Assembly (NCBI GenBank): GCA_021325135.1
Contig: JAJPHT010000039.1
Coordinates: 62,001-126,000 of the forward strand
From: Pseudomonadota bacterium
Lineage (GTDB): Archaea; Thermoplasmatota; SW-10-69-26; JACQPN01; JAJPHT01
Length of the DNA stretch: 64,000 nucleotides
Reading direction: 5' to 3'
Position numbers and translations under genes: made by a program. The notes beneath the pieces are model-generated. The model did no database searches, was not told where the DNA came from, and saw only the letters and a program-made list of their open reading frames with translations. This document shows, piece after piece, positions 25,303-32,161 of the stretch (the stretch's first letter is position 1; every line of letters begins with the position of its first letter).

Positions 25303-26628
25303 ATGAGCGCGCGGCCCCCCGCGCCCCCCAGCGAGGAGGCGTTCCGTCGTCGGGAGAGCCTCGTCGAGGCCCTGCACCAGACCTCGCTGGGCCTCCTCAG
25401 CCGCAGCGGGACCGACGGCCTCCTGGAGGACATCGTCTCCCGCGCCGCGAAGCTCGCCGACGCGCCCGAAGGGTACGTCTACGTCGTGGACGAGGCGACC
25501 GACGAGCTCGTCGTGCGCGCCGCGGTGGGCTCGCAGGTGATCAAATACATGGGCCTGCGCCTCAAGCGGGGCGAGGGCATCGCGGGGCGCGCATGGGAAG
25601 GGGGCGAGCCCCTCGTGGTCTCCGACTACGCGGTCTGGCAGGGGCGCAGCCCGCGCATCCAGCGCGACGACGTCCGCGCCGTCGCCGTCTTCCCGCTCCA
25701 GGCCAACGGGCGCCTCCTGGGCGTCCTGGGCATCTTCCACACGGACCCCGCGAAGTCGTTCGACGAGGAGCGCCTCTGGCTGCTGGGCCGCTACGCGCAG
25801 CTTGCCGCCGTCGCCCTCGACCACGCGCTCCTCCTCGCGGACCTGCGCGAGAGCGAGGAGCGCTTCCGCGTGGCCTTCGAGCACTCCACCATCGGCCGGG
25901 GCGTGAGCCTCCCCGACGGGCGCTGGGTGCGCGTGAACCGCGCGCTCTGCGACATGCTGGGCTACACCGAGGCCGAGCTTCTGGGCCGGCGCTCCGACGA
26001 CGTGACGCACCCGGACGACGTGGCGGCGACGCAGGAGGCGCGCCGCGCGATGGTCGAGGGCGGCTCGCGCTTGTTCGACCTGGAGAAGCGCTACCTGCGC
26101 AAGGATGGCTCCGTCCTGTGGGCCCGCGCCACGGTCTCGTGCGTGCGCGACGCGGCCGGCCAGGTGCGCTACCTCGTGGGCGACATCATGGACCTCTCGG
26201 GGAAGCGGCGCATGGAGGAGGCCGTGCGCGAGCAGGCCGTGACGCGCAGCCTCGTGCGCTCCATGCTCCAGGACATCGGCCGGGCAGGTCACCTGCCGCA
26301 CCAGCTCATGCGCGACCTGGGCCGGCGCTTGGCCAACGAGGTCGAGGGCAAGTCGCTGGGGGACTGGCTCGCGGCGTTCGCCGCCATGGGGCTGGGCCGC
26401 CTGGAGGTCGTCTCCTCCGACGGCGTGCGCTTCACGCTGCGCGGGGTCGACCTCCTGGAGTACGTGCCCGGCGCCCGCGAGCCCTCCTGCCACCTCCCCC
26501 TGGGCTTCCTGGAGGGGGCCTACTTCGCGCTCACCGGCCGCGAGGGGCTGGGCGCGGAGCTTCGCTGCCAGTCGCTGCGCCACCCGGAGTGCCTCTTCGT
26601 GGTCGCGGCGCGGCCCGGCCGGCGATAG
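25303..26628 (+). CDS. GAF-PAS-V4R sensor protein without a kinase domain
   Basis: 441 residues in three parts. A GAF domain (about 20-180; EGYVYVVDEATDELVVRAAV, GEGIAGRAWEGGEPLVVSDY), a PAS domain with PAC tail (about 185-310; RFRVAFEHSTIGRGVSLPDG, ALCDMLGYTEAELLGRRSDD, DGSVLWARATVSCVRD), and a C-terminal domain (about 320-438) that looks like V4R, with cysteines in PSCHLPLGFLEG and LRCQSLRHPECLFVV at the positions where V4R domains have their conserved Cys. No histidine kinase, receiver or DNA-binding domain follows, so output must go through another protein; the coiled-coil partner upstream is the obvious candidate. Confidence 0.82.
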   Translation: MSARPPAPPSEEAFRRRESLVEALHQTSLGLLSRSGTDGLLEDIVSRAAKLADAPEGYVYVVDEATDELVVRAAVGSQVIKYMGLRLKRGEGIAGRAWEGGEPLVVSDYAVWQGRSPRIQRDDVRAVAVFPLQANGRLLGVLGIFHTDPAKSFDEERLWLLGRYAQLAAVALDHALLLADLRESEERFRVAFEHSTIGRGVSLPDGRWVRVNRALCDMLGYTEAELLGRRSDDVTHPDDVAATQEARRAMVEGGSRLFDLEKRYLRKDGSVLWARATVSCVRDAAGQVRYLVGDIMDLSGKRRMEEAVREQAVTRSLVRSMLQDIGRAGHLPHQLMRDLGRRLANEVEGKSLGDWLAAFAAMGLGRLEVVSSDGVRFTLRGVDLLEYVPGAREPSCHLPLGFLEGAYFALTGREGLGAELRCQSLRHPECLFVVAARPGRR

Positions 26629-26659
26629 GCTCTTGACCGGGAGCGGCAGGTGGCGTGGC

Positions 26660-27166
26660 GTGGCCGAGAAGCTCCCGCTGTGGGCCAACGTCCGCTGGTT
26701 CCAGGTCGTCTGGGCCGCGCTCTCCGCCGTCCTGGGCTATCAATTGTGGGAGCACTTCGCCGGGCGGGCCCTCCTCTCGGGGGCGGGGGTCGTCTGGCGC
26801 ATCCTCGCCCTGGGCTTCGGCCTGCTCGCGTTCCTCATCTACCTCCAGAACGTGTACCGCCACGGCCTGGTGCCGGACTACTCGAAGACGTGCCGCTACT
26901 GCCACGGGCCCGTGAACCGCTACAGCGAGTTCTGCGAGCACTGCGGCGCCGACCTCCTCGACCCGGCCAAGTTCATCGCATGCCCCCGCTGCGGCGTGGA
27001 CCTCTACGAAGGCACGGCGTACTGCCCCGAGTGCGGCGCGGCCGTCGCGCGGGCGGCGAAGGGCAAGCGGGCGAAGAAGGGGAAGGGCAAGGCGCCCGAG
27101 GCCCTCCCGCCGCCGCAGGAGCCCATCGACGCGGTGTCGGGCTTCCCGCCGCGCGAGGACGAATGA
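26660..27166 (+). CDS. Membrane protein with two zinc ribbons
   Basis: About 168 residues. Two N-terminal membrane segments (FQVVWAALSAVLGYQLW and ILALGFGLLAFLIYL) are followed by a cytosolic tail with paired CxxC knuckles: CRYCHGPVNRYSEFCEHCG and CPRCGVDLYEGTAYCPECG, i.e. two double-knuckle zinc ribbons, then a Lys/Gly/Pro-rich end. TTG 26633 is in frame 4 bases after the previous stop and GTG 26660 is the more conventional start. Function unknown. Confidence 0.75.
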   Translation: MAEKLPLWANVRWFQVVWAALSAVLGYQLWEHFAGRALLSGAGVVWRILALGFGLLAFLIYLQNVYRHGLVPDYSKTCRYCHGPVNRYSEFCEHCGADLLDPAKFIACPRCGVDLYEGTAYCPECGAAVARAAKGKRAKKGKGKAPEALPPPQEPIDAVSGFPPREDE

Positions 27167-27173
27167 GACGGAG

Positions 27174-27345
27174 GCCGCCGCACGGAGATGTACGACCGTG
27201 CGGCGACTGGCGCTAGCAACCTCGTCTCACATTTGATGGTTTCTGGCGAGGACGTTGAAACGAGAGGCAACCAACCTGTTGCCTGGACAAGGATCGCCGC
27301 CCCGGTGTGGTTGGAGCAAGGGAGGCTAAGGCCGGGGCGGCGTCG
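27174..27345 (+). ncRNA. Candidate structured RNA region with three strong hairpins
   Basis: The 279-base gap between the zinc-ribbon gene and xseA has no convincing coding frame. It holds three perfect stems in order: CGCCGCACGG/CCGTGCGGCG (27176-27185 with 27196-27205, 10-nt loop), AGGCAAC/GTTGCCT (27265-27271 with 27278-27284, 6-nt loop) and CGCCGCCCCGG/CCGGGGCGGCG (27295-27305 with 27332-27342, 26-nt loop). The first may act as a terminator for the upstream gene. The spacer between them is unusually A/T-rich for this genome. It does not match tRNA, RNase P or SRP RNA by eye. Strand is assumed from the flanking genes. Confidence 0.35.
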
Positions 27346-27415
27346 CGCCTTCCGAGGGGGCCGCCCGGTTTGAAGTCCGTCGTCATGACATGGAATCGAC
27401 GCGGTTGCCCAACGG

Positions 27416-27423
27416 TCAAATAG
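27416..27423 (+). promoter_or_regulatory. TATA box of xseA
   Basis: TCAAATAG is centred about 27 nt before GTG 27446, the same octamer and spacing as at the presenilin-like gene (4286-4293). Confidence 0.6.
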
Positions 27424-27445
27424 CCCCCACCCGCCTCGCGGAGGC

Positions 27446-28666
27446 GTGACGCGCCGCCGGGACGCCAAGCTCTCCAGCTTCGGCCCCGCGGAGGAGCCCG
27501 AGAGCCCCTCGCGCGGCGCCGAGGAGCCCCCCGCCCTGGCGGTCTCCACCCTGGTGGGGCTCGTGGACCGCGCGATCAAGGGCGACGACCGCTTCGCCGA
27601 CGTCTGGGTCCGCGGCGAGGTGTCCGGCTTCCGGCCCGCCGCGTCGGGCCACTGGTACTTCGACCTCAAGGACGAGGGCGCGCTGCTCCACGCCGCCATG
27701 TTCCGCGCCGACAACGGGCGCCTCAAGTGGCAGCCCGAGGACGGCGCCGAGGTGCTGGCGCGAGGACGCGTCGCGATCTACTCCTCCCGGAGCGAGCTTC
27801 AGGTCGTCGTCAAGGACCTGCGTCCCGTGGGCGTCGGCGCGCTGGCCCTCGCGTTCGAGCAGCTTCGCCGCCGCCTGGAGGCCGAGGGCCTTTTCGCGCC
27901 GGAGCGCAAGCGCCCCATCCCGCAGTTCCCCTCGCGCATCGGCGTCGTCACGAGCCTCTCGGGCGCCGTGCTGCGCGACGTCGCGCGCACCGCAGCGCGC
28001 CGCTTCCCCGCCGCGCGCCTCCTGGTCGCGGACGCCCGCGTGCAGGGCGAGGGCGCGGCCGAGAGCGTCGCGCGCGGCATCGAGCGCCTCAACGCGCGCG
28101 GCCACGTGGACGCCATCATCGTCGCGCGCGGCGGCGGCTCCATGGAGGACCTCTGGGCGTTCAACGAGGAGCGCGTCGTGCGCGCCGTCGCCGCCTCCGC
28201 CGCTCCGGTGGTCAGCGCCGTGGGGCACGAGACGGACTTCACGCTCTGCGACTTCGCGGCCGACCTGCGCGCGAGCACGCCCACCGCGGCGGCCGAGGCG
28301 CTCACCCCCGACGCGGGCGAGCTTCTCGCGTGGGTGGGCGAGTCCGAGGCGCGCCTCGTGCGCGCGCTGGAGGACCTCGTCCCGGACCTCCAGCAGGGGC
28401 TCGACGAGCGCGTGGAGCGCGCCGCGGCCGCCATGCGCCGCCGCGTTGCACGCGAGGCGGACCTGCTGGCGCAGCGCGCGGGCCGCCTCGAATCGCTATC
28501 ACCCCTCGCCGTGCTGGCGAGGGGCTACGCCGTCGCGAAACGCGAAGGCAGGCTCGTGCGCGAGGTCGCGGACGCTCCCCCCGGAAGCGAGGTGGAGGTC
28601 GTCCTGCGCGACGGCGCGCTCTGGGGCAAGGTCACGAAGGTGAGACGCCATGGCGAAGAAGGCTGA
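27446..28666 (+). CDS. xseA: Exodeoxyribonuclease VII large subunit
   Basis: 406 residues. N-terminal OB-fold (FADVWVRGEVSGFRPAASGH, then WYFDLKDEGALLHAAMFR) and the exonuclease core with RIGVVTSLSGAVLRDVARTA, IIVARGGGSMEDLWAFNEE, VVSAVGHETDFTLCDFAADL and RASTPTAAAEAL, all hallmark XseA segments. The C-terminal part is a long coiled coil and ends in a small beta domain. It degrades single-stranded DNA with XseB. GTG 27446 fits the promoter spacing. Overlaps xseB by 17 bases, so translation is coupled. Confidence 0.95.
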   Translation: MTRRRDAKLSSFGPAEEPESPSRGAEEPPALAVSTLVGLVDRAIKGDDRFADVWVRGEVSGFRPAASGHWYFDLKDEGALLHAAMFRADNGRLKWQPEDGAEVLARGRVAIYSSRSELQVVVKDLRPVGVGALALAFEQLRRRLEAEGLFAPERKRPIPQFPSRIGVVTSLSGAVLRDVARTAARRFPAARLLVADARVQGEGAAESVARGIERLNARGHVDAIIVARGGGSMEDLWAFNEERVVRAVAASAAPVVSAVGHETDFTLCDFAADLRASTPTAAAEALTPDAGELLAWVGESEARLVRALEDLVPDLQQGLDERVERAAAAMRRRVAREADLLAQRAGRLESLSPLAVLARGYAVAKREGRLVREVADAPPGSEVEVVLRDGALWGKVTKVRRHGEEG

Positions 28667-28871
28667 GCCGACGTTCGAGGAGGACATCGAGGCGCTCGAC
28701 GGCATCGTCGCGCAGCTCGAAGGCGGGGAGCTTGGGCTCGACGAGTCGCTGAAGCGCTTCGAGGAGGGCGTGGCCCTCGCGCGCAAGCTCCGCGCGCGCC
28801 TCGACGCCGCGCAGGGGCGCATCGAGGAGCTTCTGGAAACGGGCGAGGTCAGGCGGCTGGACCTGGAGTAG
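28650..28871 (+). CDS. xseB: Exodeoxyribonuclease VII small subunit
   Basis: 73 residues, the standard XseB length. The signature helix pair is present: FEEDIEALDGIVAQLEGGEL then LDESLKRFEEGVALARKLRA, followed by a third helix ending EELLETGE. It binds the long coiled coil of XseA. ATG 28650 lies inside the xseA coding end. Its own 3' end overlaps the end of the convergent regulator by 23 bases. Confidence 0.93.
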   Translation: MAKKAEPTFEEDIEALDGIVAQLEGGELGLDESLKRFEEGVALARKLRARLDAAQGRIEELLETGEVRRLDLE

Positions 28872-30501
28872 CGAGGCTCACCACGCTGCGCCGGCCCTCG
28901 CGGACGACGACCACCGCGCCGCGGCGCTCCAGCGCCTTCACGTGGTGGTTCGCTCCCTGCTGGCTGATGCCCAGGCGGCGCGCGATCTCGGGCTGCGCCA
29001 GGGGGCCCTCGCGCAGGAGGGCCAGCACCTGCGCCTGCGCGGGCGAGGCGCCGGACGCGGGCTCGCCGCGGGGCGCGCCGCCGGCCGGGTAGAAGCGCCG
29101 CCACGCGCCCTCGCGGCGGCTCGCGACGAGCTGCGCGCGCTCCAGCATGCGGAGGTGGTGCAGGAGCGCGCCCGTGGGGAGCGCGGCGCGGCGCTGAAGC
29201 TCGCCCAGGTGGATGCCGGGCTCCGCCGCGACGAGGGCGTGGATCTCTCGGCGCACCTCGTGGTCCAGGAGGTCGGGCGCGGCCAGGCGCGTGTAGAGCG
29301 CGGCGAAGGGCGCCAGGAGGGCCCAGCGCCACCGCTCGCGGCGCAGGAGAAGCGCGCCCGAGCCCACGGCGAGCCCGGCCGCGGCGACGCCCGCGCCCCA
29401 GATGGGGAGCAGCGCGGCGCGCGGGGGCGCGGTGGTGGGCGGCACGGCGTCAACGGAGACGGTCGCGTTCGCGACGCCGCGCTGCCACGCGCCCCCGTCG
29501 GAGGCCCGGAAGCGCAGCTGCGCGGCGAAGGTCCCCTTGGCGGGCGCGTCGGCGCTCGCCGCGATCGCGAAGGGGAGGGCGTGCGCCTCGCCGGGCAGGA
29601 GCGAGACGGGGCCCTGCGACCAGCTTGCGCGGAAGGAGGGGACCGGGCCCGAGGCGCCGGAGACGATGCCGCGCTCGGGCTCCAGAAGGACGGCCCGGCC
29701 GCCCGCGTTGCGCACGGTGACGTTGCCTGCGCGCTCGGAGCCCTATGGGACGACGACGGCGCCGCCCACCGAGACGTCCAGCGAGACGCCGTCCCGCGAG
29801 GACTCCCCCGCGTGATAGCGCGCGGGCAGGTCGATGGCGCCCAGGGGGCCCTCGACGCGCAGCGCCAAGGGGTAGAGCCCGTCGAGGGCGGGGCGCGCCG
29901 CGACGGGGAGCGCGAGGGTCAGCGTCGTGGCTGGAGGGAGGGCGGCGTCCTGCGCGGAGCCCTCCAGGGAGAGGCGCCCCGAGGGGTCGAGCACGGAGAT
30001 GCGGACGCGCAGCGGGACCGCGCCCGCGTTGCTCAGGCGCGCGAGGAGCGGCGCGTCCGCGGAGGCGTCCGCGCCGGAGACCTCGGCCGCGAGCGGGCCC
30101 TGCTGCGCGCGGGGAGGGCGGCCCGCGGCGTCCACGTCCAGCACCGCGACGCCCACGGGCGCGCCCTCCAGCGTGAGGGCGACCTCGTGCGGGCCATCCT
30201 GCGCGCCTGGAGAGACGCGCGCCACCGCCTGAAGGTCCAGCGACGTGCGCGGCGCCAGGGAGACGCGGGCGCGCGGCTCGACGGTGAAGGTGATATCACC
30301 CGTCGGGTCCGTCGCCGCGAGGACGCCCTCGGCGCGCGCGCCGCCCTCGTTGGAGACGCGCAGGGCGAGGCTCGCCTCCTGCCCGGGCTCCAGCGGAGCG
30401 GCGGGGGCGCGCAGCGTGGCGCGCGCCCCGTCCTCCAGCGCGAGGGCGCCGGGGAGGAGGAGCGCCCCCAGGAGCGCGGTGGCGAGGAGGCGGCGCAGCA
30501 T
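28849..30501 (-). pseudogene. Membrane-anchored winged-helix regulator interrupted by an in-frame TAG
   Basis: Reading from ATG 30501, a signal peptide (MLRRLLATALLGALLLPGAL) and two Ig-like extracellular units run for 252 codons to a TAG at 29743-29745. Without any frame change the frame then stays open for 298 codons to 28849: a third beta unit, one membrane helix (PIWGAGVAAAGLAVGSGALL), and two winged helices (PGIHLGELQRRAALPTGALL; ARRLGISQQGANHHVKALER). Read through, the product would be about 550 residues, almost the length and exactly the architecture of the intact paralogue at 35996-37606; both share LLDHxxRRxI...PGIHLxELQR. A single base change could make the TAG. GTG 29715 could restart translation 10 codons later and yield an anchored regulator lacking most of its outer domain. 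TAG is an ordinary stop at other genes here, so decoding as pyrrolysine is unlikely but not excluded; sequencing error is possible. Confidence 0.75.
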
Positions 30502-30506
30502 GGCGC

Positions 30507-31601
30507 TCACGAGGCGTAGACCGCGGCGGCGAACGAGTCCGTCGTCACGCCCAGCGTGGGGTCGGAGGGCGTGTAGGCCACATCGACGAGCACGACGTAG
30601 AGGCCGGGCCCCGCGGGCAACGCGACGGGGAGCACGGTGCCGCTGGCGGCGTACCTGCCCGAGGCGTCTGCGCTGTAGACGCTGAAGGGCTTCGCGGGCG
30701 TGGCGTGGCCCGACGCCTCGCCGCCCACGCTCCAGCGCACCGTGGGGAAGAGCACGAGGCCCGTCGTGGGCACGGGCGCGCTGGCGCTGGCGTTGCCGCC
30801 CACCGCGCCGGTGACGCCGGGCACCGTGGCCGCCGCGCCGCCGGCCGCGCCCGTGGAGACCTGCGTGCCGTTGGAGAGGAAGACGGCGCGGACCGTGACC
30901 TGCGAGACGTCGGCCTCCAGGCCGCTCCTCACGGTGAAGTTGGCGCGCAGGCCGACGCCGGACGCGCTGGCCGTGACGACGGGCTGGCCGTCCATCTGGA
31001 AGGTGCGCGCGTTGACGCTGGCCTCCACGAAGTCGCGCACGTCCTTGGACGAGTGGCCGCTGGCGCGGGCCGCGCAGTCGCGGTGCGACCAGTCGAAGCC
31101 GATCGTCGCGACGTAGGGCGCGCCCTCGGGAAGAACGACGTCGGTGGCGCGAGTGGCCTGGTCGCGGTCCACGGCCCACCAGAGGGTGATCTCGGAGTTG
31201 TTCTGGGCGGCGCCGTCCCAGCTGTCCGCGCCGGCCTGGCTCCACCCCTCGCCGCCCTCGACCTTGAGGAGCTTGACGGGGATGGCGCGGCCCCCGACGG
31301 AGAGGTCGAGGCGCAGCGCGTGGATGGCCACGTCGCTGAAGTTGAGCGACTGGTTGGTGAGGCCCGGGTGGGTCACGCTCACCTGGAGGCGCATCGTGCC
31401 GTGGGAGTCGGGAAGGTCCTGGCCCGCGATCTGCGTCGCGCCCGACGAGAGGATGGGCAGCGTGCGCGCCTCCTCCTTGAGCAGCGTGAGCGCGACCTGG
31501 GTGGGCACGTCCTGGGGCGTGCAGGTGTCGGTGCATCCGGCCAGGAGGCCGGCGCCCAGGAGAAGGGCAACGAGGGCGAGGGGTCGTGAGATGGCGGTCA
31601 T
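30507..31601 (-). CDS. Lipoprotein of unknown function upstream of the interrupted regulator
   Basis: 364 residues. Signal peptide ending LLAGC (Cys near residue 23) gives a lipobox. The mature part is beta-rich with a Ser/Thr/Gly/Ala-rich stretch (STGAAGGAAATVPGVTGAVG) and several N-x-S/T sequons. No enzyme motif seen. Its TGA overlaps an in-frame GTG (30510) of the following regulator gene, so the two form an operon; a sensor/ligand-binding role for this lipoprotein next to a membrane-anchored regulator is inference. An AT-rich GTTAAATAAGG (about 31652-31662) may be the promoter, leaving a leader of roughly 30 nt. Confidence 0.72.
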   Translation of the reverse strand: MTAISRPLALVALLLGAGLLAGCTDTCTPQDVPTQVALTLLKEEARTLPILSSGATQIAGQDLPDSHGTMRLQVSVTHPGLTNQSLNFSDVAIHALRLDLSVGGRAIPVKLLKVEGGEGWSQAGADSWDGAAQNNSEITLWWAVDRDQATRATDVVLPEGAPYVATIGFDWSHRDCAARASGHSSKDVRDFVEASVNARTFQMDGQPVVTASASGVGLRANFTVRSGLEADVSQVTVRAVFLSNGTQVSTGAAGGAAATVPGVTGAVGGNASASAPVPTTGLVLFPTVRWSVGGEASGHATPAKPFSVYSADASGRYAASGTVLPVALPAGPGLYVVLVDVAYTPSDPTLGVTTDSFAAAVYAS

Positions 31602-31710
31602 CGGGCCTTCCAGCCAGGGGGCGGAGATGAGCAGATTGGGGGGCCTCTTTGTACCTTATTTAACCCCTTCGCGGGAAGAGGGCAGGGCGGGTCCGGACCC
31701 GGGGCGACTC

Positions 31711-31717
31711 CTTATGA
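31711..31717 (+). promoter_or_regulatory. TATA-like box (CTTATGA) of the STAS-like gene
   Basis: CTTATGA lies 27 nt before GTG 31741. Its ATG (31714) is in frame, so it could be mistaken for the start; the recurring spacing suggests it is the box. Confidence 0.45.
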
Positions 31718-31740
31718 CCTGCCCGGGACGAGGTTTCCTT

Positions 31741-32130
31741 GTGCCCCTCGCCCGCGCTGGCCCCGTGACGGCCCTCTGGGAGCCCGCGACCCGGCGCCTG
31801 CGGCTGGAGTTCCGCGCGGCGCCCGCCGAGACCCGCGCCCAGCGCGACGCCTTCGAGGAGCAGGTCCGCGGCTGGGTCGGCTTCGAGGAGCCCTACGTCG
31901 TCATCGCCTGCTGCGAGAACGGCGAGGCGGCGCCCGTCGCGTGGCGCGTCTTCTGGGCGCAGTTCTTCCGCGCCTCGCGCCACCCGCCGCGCGTCGCGTG
32001 CTTCGGCCTCACGCCCTCGGAGCGGTTCTTCATGGGCGTGATGGGCCCCCTCATGCGCATGGACGCGCAGGCCTTCCCCAGCGAGGGCGAGGCCCTGGCG
32101 TGGCTGGAGACCGCGCCCACCGCCACATAG
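31741..32130 (+). CDS. STAS/SpoIIAA-like domain protein
   Basis: 129 residues. Strand-helix pattern with a central YVVIACCENG, helix WAQFFRASRHP, strand RVACFGLTP, and the closing EGEALAWLET, which is the usual last helix of SpoIIAA/SEC14-like STAS proteins. The anti-sigma antagonist serine is not evident. The role is unknown. GTG 31741 is chosen for promoter spacing; ATG 31714 would add 9 residues. Confidence 0.55.
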   Translation: MPLARAGPVTALWEPATRRLRLEFRAAPAETRAQRDAFEEQVRGWVGFEEPYVVIACCENGEAAPVAWRVFWAQFFRASRHPPRVACFGLTPSERFFMGVMGPLMRMDAQAFPSEGEALAWLETAPTAT

Positions 32131-32131
32131 G

Positions 32132-32138
32132 TTTATGG
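32132..32138 (+). promoter_or_regulatory. TATA-like box (TTTATGG) of the radical SAM gene
   Basis: TTTATGG lies about 27 nt before ATG 32162; an in-frame ATG at 32135 is part of the box. Confidence 0.5.
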
Positions 32139-32161
32139 CCGGGGCGGCGTGGTGGTCCGCC

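Noticed and set aside
27246..27345. RNase P, SRP RNA or tRNA in the hairpin region
   Set aside because: None of the conserved boxes of these RNAs can be found by eye; left as an unclassified structured region.
29743..29745. Pyrrolysine decoding of the TAG
   Set aside because: TAG is a plain stop at several genes here, including interlocked CTAG ends, and no pyl gene or PYLIS-like evidence is visible; kept only as a minor alternative.
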